Shown: piece after piece, positions 21,134 through 30,533 of the stretch
Layout: each line of letters opens with the position of its first letter
Position numbering within the stretch: position 1 is the stretch's first letter
Assembly (NCBI GenBank): GCA_963989245.1
Contig: OZ022339.1
Location: forward strand, 92,493,142-92,557,141
Length of the DNA: 64,000 nucleotides
Direction: 5' to 3'
From: Nansenia antarctica
Lineage: Eukaryota; Chordata; Actinopteri; Argentiniformes; Microstomatidae
Program-made: the position numbers and the translations under genes
Notes under the pieces: generated by a model
The model's input: only the letters and a program-made list of their open reading frames with translations
Database searches by the model: none
Told to the model about the DNA's origin: nothing

Positions 21134-22665
21134 GTGACGCTATCTCAGCTTATGCATCTCTTATGGCCCTCAATTTCCTTGCTCTCACTGAAACCTGGAT
21201 CACACCAGAAAACACAGCTACACCGGCAGCCCTCTCTGCCGCCTACTCCTTTTCTCATTCCCCTAGACCCTCTGGCCGAGGGGGAGGCACAGGACTCCTC
21301 ATCTCGCCCAAGTGGTCACACACTGTCCTTCCCCTGGCACACTTGTCTACATCCTCCTTTGAATTTCATGCTGCTTTTGTCTCTTCCCCGGTCAAACTCC
21401 ACATTGTTGTCATCTATCGCCCTCCAGGCCAACTCGGTGACTTCCTAGGCGAGATGGATGGCCTTCTCAGCTCTTTCCCTGATGATGGCACTCCGCTCGT
21501 ACTACTAGGTGACTTCAATTTCCAATCTGAGAAGCTTCTCTCATCTGGAGTACTTGACCTTCTCCTCTCCTTCGGCCTTACCCTGTCCCCCTCTCCTCCG
21601 ACTCATAAGGCAGGCAATCAGCTCGACCTTGTCTTCACCAGATCTTCCCACACTTCCAACCTTACCGTTACCCCTCTTCCAGTTTCTGATCACCACTTTA
21701 TATCCTTCTCCCTTCCCCTCAAAACTTCCTCTTCCCTCTCAGCCTCTAACCACTTAAGACCCTCTCGTCTTAACCTACGTACCCTGTCCCCCAGCGCCCT
21801 CTCTTCTTCTGTCCTATCCTCCCTACCCTCTGTCGAATCCTTCTCCCTTCTATCCACTGATGCGGCATCCTCAACCCTCCTGTCCGCTCTCACCTCATCC
21901 TTCGACACCCTCTGTCCACTAACCTTGAAGCCAGCTCGATCCTCTCCTCGAGCTCCCTGGCTCTCTGAAACGCTACATGCTTGTAGACTAGAGCTCAGAG
22001 CAGCTGAGAGGAAATGGAGAAAAACTGGCCTTTCTGATGACCTTAACCTCTATCACTCTCTCCTTGCCAACTACGCCTCCTCGGCATCAGCTGCTAAAAC
22101 ATCCTACTATCATTCAAAAATGCATTCTTCTGCCTCTAATCCTAGAAAACTGTTCTCCACTTTCTCTTCACTCCTTAATCCACCTCCTCCCCCTCCTCCT
22201 TCCTCCCTGTCCGCCGATGACTTTGTCACCTACTTTGAAAAAAAGGTGGACGACATCAGCAGCACCTTTCTCCCCCCACCGCTCCCTCCTCCCACTAACA
22301 ATGCTAACACTGTTCCCACTAACAATGCTAACACCCCTTCCAAACTCTCCCCTCGACACTCGATCTCTGGATTGTCATCTTTTTCCCCCCTCTCCCCCGA
22401 TGAGATTCTCACACTTATCACATCAAAGCGGGCAACCACATGCCCTCTTGACCCCATCCCCTCCCCTCTTCTCCAATCCATTTCCGCCGACATCCTTCCT
22501 TACCTTACCACCCTAATCAACTCCTCCGTATCCACTGGATCTGTCCCAGCGGCCTTCAAAATAGCCAGAGTCAAGCCTCTCCTCAAGAAACCTACCCTTG
22601 ACCCATCATCTGTCCACAATTACAGACCTGTATCCCTTCTCTCCTTCCCTTTCCAAAACCCTTGA
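21134..22665 (+). pseudogene. L2-type LINE ORF, endonuclease and RT N-part (frameshifted)
   Basis: One plus frame codes the endonuclease, a Ser/Leu/Pro-rich linker (residues with repeated PTNNANT near 22300) and the first RT blocks (KRATTCPLDPIPSPLLQSIS, ARVKPLLKKPTLDPSSVHNY, RPVSLL). It terminates at 22665 after a one-base shift; the protein continues in the frame that starts at 22598. The open frame extends upstream to 20995, but that part is piggyBac intron sequence, not LINE. Confidence 0.8.
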
Positions 22666-23953
22666 ACGCGCGGCATCTAAACAACTGACTGACTATCTCC
22701 GGAAGATGGATCACTTAGACCCCCACCAATCCGGCTTCAAGGCTGGGCATTCCACTGAGACTGCACTCCTTGCTGTCACGGAAGCCCTCCACTCTGCCCA
22801 AGCTTCCTCCCTCTCCTCTGTTCTCATTCTCCTTGACCTGTCTGCTGCCTTCGACACAGTCAATCACCAGATCCTTCTCTCCATCCTCTCAGACCTGGGC
22901 ATCTCTGGCACCGCACACTCCTGGTTTTCTTCCTACCTGGCGGGCCGCTCCTACCAGGTGACCTGGAGAGAATCGCTATCTTCTCCACGAACCCTCTCCA
23001 CTGGAGTTCCCCAGGGTTCCGTCCTAGGGCCCCTACTCTTCTCCCTCTACACCAAGTCTCTTGGCTCGGTAATCTCTTCACATGGGCTCTCCTACCACAG
23101 CTACGCAGATGACACTCAACTCTTCCTGTCCTTCCCCCCGTCTGATGTACACGTGGCAACCCGTATCTCAGCATGTCTCGCTGACATTTCAACTTGGATG
23201 GCTGACCACCATCTCAAGCTCAATCTTAACAAGACCGAGCTCCTCTTCATCCCCGGGAAAGCCTGCCCTCTCCAAGACTTCTCCATCACAGTGGAGAACT
23301 CTACTGTAACCCCCTCCCTGACAGCCAAGAACCTTGGAGTGATCCTGGATAACCGACTATCCTGTGCGGAGAACATTGCAGCAACGGCTCACTCCTGCAG
23401 ATTCCTCCTCTACAACATCAGAAGGATACAACCATTCCTTACCAGAGAGGCAGCGCAACTCTTGACCCAGGCACTGGTCATCTCCCGCCTGGATTACTGC
23501 AATGTACTCCTGGCTGGGCTCCCCGCTTCAGCCATTAGACCTCTGCAGCTCATCCAGAATGCTGCTGCCCGGCTGGTATTCAACCTCCCCAAATACTCGC
23601 ATGTCACCCCTCTCCTTCGCACCCTGCACTGGCTCCCGATAGCAGCTCGCATCAGATTCAAGACCCTGGTGCTTGCATACCAGGCAGCTAAAGGGACAGC
23701 CCCTGCCTACCTGAAGGAAATGGTAACCCCCCAAACCCCTGCCCGCTCACTCCGTTCCTCCACCTCGGCTGGCCGACTGGCCCCACCTCCTCTACACAGC
23801 AGTCGGGCTGCCCGATCACGTCTCTTCACAACACTGGCTCCCCGCTGGTGGAATGAGCTCCCCACGGCTGTCAGAACGGCAGAGTCACTACCCATCTTCC
23901 GTCGTAGACTGAAGACCCATCTCTTCAGGTTACATCTTAACTGCTCCTCCTGA
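22655..23953 (+). CDS. L2-type LINE ORF, reverse transcriptase main part
   Basis: Continues the preceding frame after the shift (SKTLERAASKQLTDYLRKMD). RT motifs in order: LILLDLSAAFDTVNHQILLS, STGVPQGSVLGPLLFSLYTK, YADD at 23102-23113, LKLNLNKTELLFIPG, NLGVILDNRLSC, then the C-terminal domain. All catalytic residues are present. The frame is open for about 430 codons, so this copy is young apart from the single shift. Confidence 0.85.
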   Translation, partial: KTLERAASKQLTDYLRKMDHLDPHQSGFKAGHSTETALLAVTEALHSAQASSLSSVLILLDLSAAFDTVNHQILLSILSDLGISGTAHSWFSSYLAGRSYQVTWRESLSSPRTLSTGVPQGSVLGPLLFSLYTKSLGSVISSHGLSYHSYADDTQLFLSFPPSDVHVATRISACLADISTWMADHHLKLNLNKTELLFIPGKACPLQDFSITVENSTVTPSLTAKNLGVILDNRLSCAENIAATAHSCRFLLYNIRRIQPFLTREAAQLLTQALVISRLDYCNVLLAGLPASAIRPLQLIQNAAARLVFNLPKYSHVTPLLRTLHWLPIAARIRFKTLVLAYQAAKGTAPAYLKEMVTPQTPARSLRSSTSAGRLAPPPLHSSRAARSRLFTTLAPRWWNELPTAVRTAESLPIFRRRLKTHLFRLHLNCSS

Positions 23954-24405
23954 GGCATCTTCTGACCCTCACCACTACGTCTCCTAAAGACACCCGCTTT
24001 CCCCTTTACTGTGTCCCTAAGAACTTCTACTGCCCCCCTTGTACTGTTTCTCAGTTTCTCCAGTAATATAAAAAAAAAAAAAAAAAAACGTTTTAGTAGA
24101 AGGCGATAATAGGGAGAAGGTTTTTCCTTCTATCAGTGGCCCCGGGCCCGAGCTAGAGTACTCTTCCTGCAACGAATAGTGGACTGCTGATTCACATGCT
24201 TAGTATTCAAATGTATTGATTGTAAGTCGCTTTGGAATAAGGCGTCTGCTAAATGCCAAAAATGTAAATGTAAATGTCAGTGAGAAGTTTAACCAATTTC
24301 TAGAAAATGTAATGCTATAAATAGTGAATGACATTCTATTTGATCTATTTTGTCAGTTTTATGACCTTATAGTTGTTTTATGTTTTATTGTTTAATTTTT
24401 AGCAC

Positions 24406-25785
24406 ATGGGGATTTCTACCAAGATGTTTTATGGCAAGAGGAGGGAGAATGTTGTTGTGCCAGCCCACCCTGCCATCAGTGATGAAGAGGACGAGGAGGA
24501 AGATGTAGATGTGGCAGACCCTGACTTTGTTCTGCCCACCCACAACCATGACCTTCCAGGCCCAAGTGACACAGGCCTTGGAAGAGCCAAGAGGAAGCGC
24601 ATGCAGCCTGTAGTGGAGGTGTTCCAGGTCGAGGACAATGATGACGATGACGACGATGATGACGAGCAGCCAGCACCACAAGCCAAGAGGCCCACCAAAC
24701 CCAGGAAGTCAGCAGCCAGGCCAACCACCTGGCACAAAGTTGACCTGGACAACGCAGCCCTGCCTGAATACCAGCACAACCCCCCAGACCACATTGAAAC
24801 CCCTTTTCAATACTTCATGAGGTACTTTAGCCCTGACGTCATTAGGCATATCACATACCAAACCAACCTGTACACCTCTCAAAAGGATATCAACACCACC
24901 TTCACCACCAATGAGGATGAAATAATGACCTTTCTGGCCATCCTCATTTATATGGGGATTGCTGAGCTCTCAGCTGTGGAAGATTACTGGGCCATGGAGA
25001 CCAGGGTCCCTCAAGTTGTCGACCTGATGTCATCCAAGAGGTTCAGGCTGCTGAAAAGAGTTGTCCATTTCAATGACAACACCGAGCTCCCTGGCACCAT
25101 CGACCGCTTCTTCAAGATACGGCCATTGTTTGATTTCCTCAACACTGCATTCAGGCGTGAGCCGCAGACACCCAAACAATCGGTGGATGAGGTGATGGTT
25201 GCTTACAAAGGAAAGACAGCCGGAAACCTGAGGCAGTATATCAAGTCCAAGCCAGACAAGTGGGGTTTTAAATTATTTTCCAGGGCCTCTGAGGATGGTT
25301 TTGTACATGACATGGTGCTCTACCAGGGCCAGACTACGCTGGAGGCCCACGGTGTGCCCATGACACCTCAACAACAAGCCATGGGTGCCACCAGCCAGAT
25401 CGTCTCTGTCCTGGCGAGTACCATGACCTTCCCCACCACCACAGCCATCTTTGCCGATAACGTTTTCACCAGCCTAGAGCTGGTGCGATACCTCAGAGAC
25501 CAAAATTGCAGATACACAGGGACAGCCAGGGACAGAAGAATTGGAAAGCCTCCAATCAAATCTGTCAAGGAAATGGAGAAAAAGGCTGTCCCTCGTGGTG
25601 AATGTGACTACACCATGAGCGATGATGGGATCCTGGCCGTCAGGTGGAAGGACAACAGAACGGTCACTTTGTTGTCAACAGACATGGGGGTGGAGCCTGT
25701 GTCCTCAGTCCTCAGGTACTGTCACTTTTATCTTCTTACTATGCTCCTCTTACTGTATTTTTATAATGTATGTAAAGCACTTTGA
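24406..25785 (+). pseudogene. piggyBac transposase (PGBD-like), interrupted and C-truncated
   Basis: Start ATG at 24406 is three bases after the acceptor at 24402. Residues 1-100 are acidic/basic low complexity (SDEEDEEEDVDVADPD, then an Asp run). The DDE_Tnp_1_7 domain follows from about residue 125 (TPFQYFMRYFSPDVIRHITY), with catalytic Asp at residue 261 (SVDEVMVAY, 25186), residue 351 (IFADNVFTS, 25456) and the later Asp at 416 (RWKDNRTVTLLST, 25651). Genuine homology stops at residue 439 (VLRYC); the last 20 or so codons come from an inserted L2 tail. Homology resumes at 25836 (EIKTKEHVSCPAVIRTKD) and is then lost. Cut-and-paste transposase acting on TTAA sites; dead here. Confidence 0.85.
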
Positions 25786-25835
25786 ATTGCCCTGTTGTAT
25801 GAAATGTGCTATACAAATAAACTTGCCTTGCCTTG
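25722..25835 (+). mobile_element. L2 3'-tail insertion with 12-bp target duplication
   Basis: 114 bp that read like the L2 tail at 4540-4667 (tcttactatgctcctctt, tgtaaagcac, gtgctatacaaataaact, ccttg repeats). It is flanked by cctcaggtactg at 25710-25721 and 25836-25847. It interrupts the transposase codons for VLRYC. Confidence 0.9.
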
Positions 25836-25909
25836 CCTCAGGTACTGCAGCGAGATAAAGACAAAGGAGCATGTTAGCTGTCCAGCTGTCATCCGGACTA
25901 AGGATTCCC

Positions 25910-26330
25910 CTCCCCTCCGATTTGAGCAACATGTGACTATTTCAGTAGCACTGTGGTAGAGAACAGTGGGGCTGTGTTGGCTAACATTATTTGGCTAGCT
26001 AGCTATTATTAGCAGTTCATCAGACGCTACCGGCAACCGTCATAAGTGTGGCCCATCTCTGCAGCTTGCAAAACCTGGCTCTTCTGATCGATTTGATCAC
26101 TCTTCTTCTTCTTATTGGTCGCCATGAGGGGATGACAGGTGTAGATGGTGAAGATTCAAGGGAGTCATTAATAAAGTCCCAAATCACATCCATATTTTAG
26201 TAGGGATCTAACTAATTAGTACCAGGTCACGATCGACGTGAAGCAGGCAGAGCCGTAATGATGTGCAGCGTCGAAACCGGAAATGCTAGTGTTTATATCG
26301 CGCACGAAATCATGCAACACTGACATGTCG
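25910..26330. other. No recognisable gene
   Basis: Sequence between the end of transposase homology and the hairpin; nothing supportable. Confidence 0.4.
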
Positions 26331-26525
26331 ATCCGGACGGTAATAAAATTACCTGAGGACCCTAGGGTTTGCTGAAACACAGTAGGTAATTCCAGCCGGA
26401 AGAATTACTGGGGTCCCTGGAGTAAATCACTGACATGGTCGGTCCGGACGGCATATAAATTACCGAATTACCCCAGGTAAAAAAATATTACCGGGGTCCT
26501 CAGGTAATTTATATGCCGTCCGGAC
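26331..26525. repeat. Long inverted repeat (hairpin), MITE-like
   Basis: A perfect 23-bp inverted repeat lies at 26442-26464 and 26503-26525 (outer word gtccggacggcatataaatt). The 38-bp loop is itself partly palindromic (attaccccaggtaa against ttaccggggtcct). A diverged direct copy of the left arm plus its extension (cctgaggaccc) lies at 26331-26363 and pairs with 26493-26525. This could be the end of a foldback or MITE element. Confidence 0.7.
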
Positions 26526-26529
26526 AGGG

Positions 26530-26927
26530 CTTAAAAGTGGATTATAACAGACCCCCTTCTTCTCCGCGCACTTGCTTCTCTCGCCCGACCCTTTCGGTCG
26601 CGGCTGGTTCGCAGAGCTTTTCGCCACTCTCTCTCCCAGACTCTCTCTCGCCCGTTCTCGTTCTCCTTTCCGTTCTACTTCGCTCTCTCTATCCTCCACC
26701 TACTGACCTCCCAGGGGAAACAAAGCAACACGTTAAGAGGGCGCTTTGATGAGGACCTAATTGGCATCAGCCGGTGCCAATTACGCCCCCATCTACTTCA
26801 CCAACCGTCCTGTGGCTCCCCCTGCAGGTCGAACGCGCCATGCTCCCCACAGTGCGCCACACAATTTGTGTGACGCAAGCGCAACTCCCTGGCACAAGCA
26901 CCCATATTTGCTGCGCCATCCGCAAGT
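26530..26927. other. No recognisable gene
   Basis: Pyrimidine-rich around 26560-26700 (ctctct runs). No feature supportable. Confidence 0.4.
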
Positions 26928-27030
26928 CACTTTTTTTTTTTTTTGTGAAGAGGTTTTATTTTGGCAACATTAAAACAGGTATTCAAATGCTTGTTTTTTT
27001 GTTCATTTGTTTGTTTCAAGAGTATTTTCT
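26928..27030 (-). repeat. Poly(A)-ended retrocopy 3' end, copy 1
   Basis: On the minus strand this ends with AATAAAACCTCTTCAC-type sequence and a poly(A) run (a T run at 26930-26944 on plus). It is the reverse complement of 50331-50429, identical as far as I can see. An AATAAA signal 12 bases before the A run marks a processed transcript end. Confidence 0.85.
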
Positions 27031-28150
27031 TGATCACATTTAGTGGATTATTACAGATGCAATATGTCTGCTCGCTCACTCACTCTCTCACAGACACATG
27101 GAAAATACAGATGTTCAGAACAACAAAAAATATATTAAGACTGTGTCCCTTCTTAGGAACTTGTAAGGGAGATACCTTTCTGGGTTCTGCGAGCTCACAT
27201 TTTGGCATGCTAGTTCCACAAATGACACTTCACAATGGCACATTGTCAAGCCCCCCAACCCCCCCCCTCTCTCAATGGGTTTCAAACGTAGCGGTAAACA
27301 GACTACATTACTGCAAAGCAGGACACAAAGATAGGTACAAACTGGGATCCTGGAAGGTGAGATTGGTCTCCCACACCAGAAAAAATTGGAAAAAACGGTT
27401 AAAGCACAGTCATATTGGCTGTAATCTATGTTTCAGTGTGTGTGTGTGTGTGTGTGTGTCCATCTAACAGTGTTATAACTAACAGAAGCTACTCACAACA
27501 ATATATTCACACCACCACATCTTCAAACATTTGCAAACTCTGAGGAAATAAGAAAGAGAAGACACCTGTGAGCAAAAAAGCTAGCAATGTCCACACTGCC
27601 ACAACAGCACCAATATCAGCTTGTAAAAAACAGCTTTATAAAAACAGAGTGTGTGTGTGTGTGTGTACACGTGTGTGCATTTTATCTTGTAAGGTTAACT
27701 GGATAGCACAAAAACATTGTCATTACAATAGAAAAGGTATTTCCCTCAGTTTCTGCCTTGAAGACACAGACCCTTTGAATTCATCCAATTGATTTAAGGC
27801 ATAAGTCCCACAGATTTGATCAAAAAGCCCTAAAGTGGGATTCAACACTTTTATTGTGCCTTAATTCTGTTTTGTTCTACCCCACCCACTCCTGTGTACG
27901 CCAACCAATATCTAACAAGCATTGCATATGACCCGTGACTATTATCCATTTTCTGTAAAAACAGTAGACTATTACGGTTATGTTGAAAAAACGGTCACTA
28001 GCGGTGGACCCCCCACCCCCAAAGTTTCAATAACTACAGTAACCATAGTAATCATACATGTCCTGGCTGACACTCTCCTTGCTGAAGCCCCTCCCCCTGG
28101 CCCCTCCCTCACAAGGCAGTGCACTTCTTGCCCCTCTTCTTTTTTGGGGG
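27031..28150 (-). other. Unassigned, possible 3' UTR of the same retrocopied transcript
   Basis: No long ORF. Near the right end (28139-28026, minus) there is an open segment with RG-rich and aromatic character (GGARGRGFSKESVSQDMYDY, then a stop), reminiscent of an RNA-binding protein C-terminus, but I cannot name it. GT microsatellites lie at 27437-27459 and 27649-27665. Confidence 0.25.
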
Positions 28151-28156
28151 GGGGTT

Positions 28157-28353
28157 CATATTTTTATTGAGTTTCACAGAGACATGTACACAACAGGACA
28201 TAACAACAACAACTAGTATCCGTGGGGGAGGTTATTGTCCCATGTAATAGTAGAAAACTAGTTTTGCACTTTGTTATGCAGTACATTGTCCATAAACAAT
28301 AACAGAAAATGTTCTTTCTCTTTTCTCTTTTTTTTTTTTTTTTTTTAACAAAC

Positions 28354-28386
<33 letters not shown>

Positions 28387-28562
28387 GGGGGGGAGGAGGC
28401 CATGTCACATATCAGAAATAAACAGAAAAGAAAATGACACAACAAATGCCATAATATATGGGGGGATCACCCCCATCGGAGACAGCATCCATGTCTTAGT
28501 CCTAAACACAGCGGCAGCACAACACCAGCACAGTAAATAATATTGTGACCCATACATTGTAA
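28157..28562 (-). repeat. Dispersed repeat, LINE 3'-end-like, copy B
   Basis: Reverse-oriented partner of 12340-12660, sharing long words over about 300 bp. The two copies differ in a T/A-rich and CAAAA-rich simple segment at 28318-28385. The polyadenylation end is at the left (28160). Confidence 0.7.
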
Positions 28563-28700
28563 TAATAATAATAATAATTTATTACATTTATATAGCGCTT
28601 TTCCAAGGCTCAAAGACGCTGACAATAGAGGATACACATAGGGAGACACAAAAACAACAAGTAACAACAACAAGTAACATGGAACACAGAGTCAGCAAAC
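28563..28700 (-). repeat. LINE tail anchored on (TAA)n
   Basis: An ATA/ATT trinucleotide run (28562-28580) is followed by tttatatagcgcttttcc, the reverse complement of an L2-like terminal AGCGCTATATAAA motif. Probable short minus-strand LINE or SINE end. Confidence 0.45.
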
Positions 28701-28732
28701 GGGGAGGGGGGGGGGGGGGGACAGGAACGGTG

Positions 28733-28830
28733 AGGCGGTGAGTACTGCAGTCCGGTAGTGAAGGCGGTGAGTACTGCAGTCCGGTAGTGAAGGCGGTGAG
28801 TATTGCAGTCCGGTAGTGAAGGCGGTGAGA
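28733..28830 (+). repeat. 29-bp tandem repeat, 3.4 units
   Basis: Unit ggcggtgagtactgcagtcc plus ggtagtgaa, repeated head to tail. A second, shorter repeat (gacaggatacaaaaa) follows at 28872-28955. Confidence 0.9.
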
Positions 28831-29225
28831 GGCGGGAGATGGCGGGGGGGAAGGCAGCGGAGGTCGGCGGGACAGGATACAAAAAGGATAAGACAGGATA
28901 CAAAAAGACAGGATACAAGAAGACAGGACAGGATACAAAAAGACAGGAGACAGGACCGGGAAACAGAAGCGGCAGTCACAACGCGGACGCCAGCGTGCTC
29001 TGAACCCGGAAAAACAACTACGGGAAACGCAACAGGACAAACAGGACGAGACGCAGTGATGTGACTAAGTTTTAACCATGCATTAACGTGCGTCAAGAAC
29101 ACACAGGAGAATGGTGCCCGCGACAGGCCTAACCCAAAACTCCAAGAATAACAACCAAGGACAAGGTGTGAGATACATTACACATAGGGGTGGCCAGGGT
29201 GTGATTTCCTCAGCCACATTACAAT

Positions 29226-30482
29226 CGCAAAGGAATTGACCAATGGTGTGGGTGTGACTTCTTCAGGATGTCCGCCAGCCTCTGGGAGGTGGAGGTGGTG
29301 ACGTAGATGGTGTTGCCTGGAGCCTGGGTCTGGAGCTGCAGCTGGGGAAGGGGCTGGGACTGAGGCGGGTCCTTCCTCAGGCAGGTGAGGTTGAGGGGCT
29401 GCTCCTGGGCCTTAGAAGGGGGGCTGGTCAGGGGGTGGGACTCGTCCCGGGGCTGCTTGGGCAGGGAGAGGTCCAGGGGCTCCGCCTGGGCCTCGCCCTC
29501 CGAGTCGTCCTCCGTCTTGTCGATGACCAGGCCGCTGGAGGACAGGTTTAGTGGTGAGGGGGCGGAGCCTGAGAGGTAGGCGGGGGAGGGGCTGCCGGCC
29601 TCGTTCAGGGCTTCGCCGGGAGTGTCGTCCTCCTGGGTTTGGGTCGAGGCGGAGCGCGCCGCCTGGCCCCCGGGGGTCTGGGAGGGGGGCGGCGCCGGTT
29701 TGATGGTTACCCGGGGGACGCCGTTGGGAGGGACCATGCCCACGCACTTCTTACTGCTGATGTGGGAGCTGTAGGAGCCCGAGTGGGAGAAGCGCTTCTT
29801 ACAGTTGGGGCACTCGTATGGCTTCTCTCCGCTGTGAATGCGCAGGTGCTCCTTCAGGTGGTGCTTGTGTTTGAAAGCCTTGGTACACTTAAACTTGCGG
29901 TTTCTTGCCGCCGCCTGGGCCACGATGCGCGGCTGTTCCCGGCCAGTCTTGTGCTGGCTCATGTGCTTCTCCAGCTGCGTGCGGTAGGCGAAGCTGTAGC
30001 TGCACTGGGAGCAGCTGAAGGTGAAGTCGTTCTTCTCGTGGCGCAGCTTGACGTGGTCCTTCAGGGAGGCGTAGCGCTTGTAGCCGAGGGCGCAGTACGG
30101 ACACGTGTGGAGGTGGGAGAAGGCGTCTGGCGTGCCGTTCTTGTCGGGGACCCCCCTCTCTGGCGTCCTCTCCTGCTGTCCGTCCTCAGGGGCTTCTGGG
30201 TAGATAACGGTCGTGTCGCCCTGCTGTAACATCTTCTCCACCAGGGCATCTTTACCACCCTCTTCCTCATCGTCATTCTCCTCCTCAGAGCCACCCTCCT
30301 CCTTCCCTCCGTCCCACGTGTCATCATGGTGACCCGTACTGCGGCGGTGGCGTCATCCGGGACGTTGTCGTCACACTCGGGGCCGTCGGGGTCCGGCAGG
30401 CTGCCCTCCTCCTCCACGATGTGGAGCTTGTCCTCATCGTCTGAGTCTGAGGGGGCCTCCACCGTGTTGTAGGAGTTTGTTA
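29226..30482 (-). pseudogene. zeb1-like: ZEB1-like zinc-finger repressor fragment, deleted and frameshifted
   Basis: Minus strand. It begins at a 3' splice-site-like boundary (acttcag, then the codons for TNSYNTV) with SDSDDEDKLHIVEEEGSL, the hallmark N-terminal exon of ZEB1. After a frameshift near 30330 it continues with EKMLQQGDTTVIYPEAPEDG, NGTPDAFSHLHTCPYCALGY and the N-terminal C2H2 cluster: CPYC/H-H, CSQC/H-H, a third finger that reads KFKCTKAFKHKHHLKEH, and CPNCKKRFSHSG. Compared with ZEB1 the third finger lacks three residues after FKCT, so its second Cys ligand is gone. Then come SPLNLSSSGL, LDLSLPK and EQPLNLTC (CtBP-type region motifs) and a stop at 29219. The homeodomain and C-terminal fingers are missing. 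ZEB1 represses E-cadherin-type promoters; this copy is unlikely to do so. Confidence 0.8.
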
Positions 30483-30533
30483 CTGAAGTAGAAGTTGCTG
30501 GACAGGTCCACGTTCTGGAAGATCCTAACGTAC
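30483..30533 (-). other. 51-bp GT-AG joint between ERR-like and ZEB1-like sequence
   Basis: On the minus strand this segment starts gtacgttagg and ends cttctacttcag. It looks like the first bases of one intron joined to the last bases of another. Its length is a multiple of three and it has no stop, so the two parts stay in frame whether or not it is spliced. Confidence 0.6.

Larger units (their letters stand above)
21130..24275 (+). mobile_element. L2-clade LINE (Maui-like), nearly complete coding part
   Basis: Plus strand. Endonuclease from about 21134 (FLALTETWITPENTATPAAL, GDFN at 21508-21519, SDHH near 21685), RT with a single frameshift at about 22640-22655, catalytic SYADDTQLF at 23099-23125, C-terminal RLDYCNVLLAGLPASAIRPL and LRTLHWLPIAARIRFKTLVL, stop at 23951-23953. 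The 3' UTR has a run of A (24067-24088) and ends with ggcgtctgctaaatgcc and tandem aaatgta units at 24240-24275. The short word cagtga lies on both sides (about 21133 and 24277), a possible target duplication. The N-terminus of the endonuclease is truncated. Confidence 0.85.
20545..25907 (+). mobile_element. piggyBac-type DNA transposon, 3' end lost, with nested LINEs
   Basis: The left end is TTAA (20545-20548) followed by ccctttatcgggcaaat, a piggyBac-like terminus. A 5'-UTR exon ends at a donor (gtaagt, 20821), and the matching acceptor is at 24401-24402, three bases before the transposase ATG. The intron carries an L2-type LINE (21130-24275), and the transposase is split by an L2 tail (25722-25835). 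Transposase homology stops near 25907, before the conserved C-terminal part, and no right terminal repeat with TTAA was found. The element cannot move by itself in this form. Confidence 0.7.

Noticed and set aside
28588..29102. Pro/Cys-rich open frames on the minus strand
   Set aside because: They arise from 29-bp and 15-bp tandem repeats.
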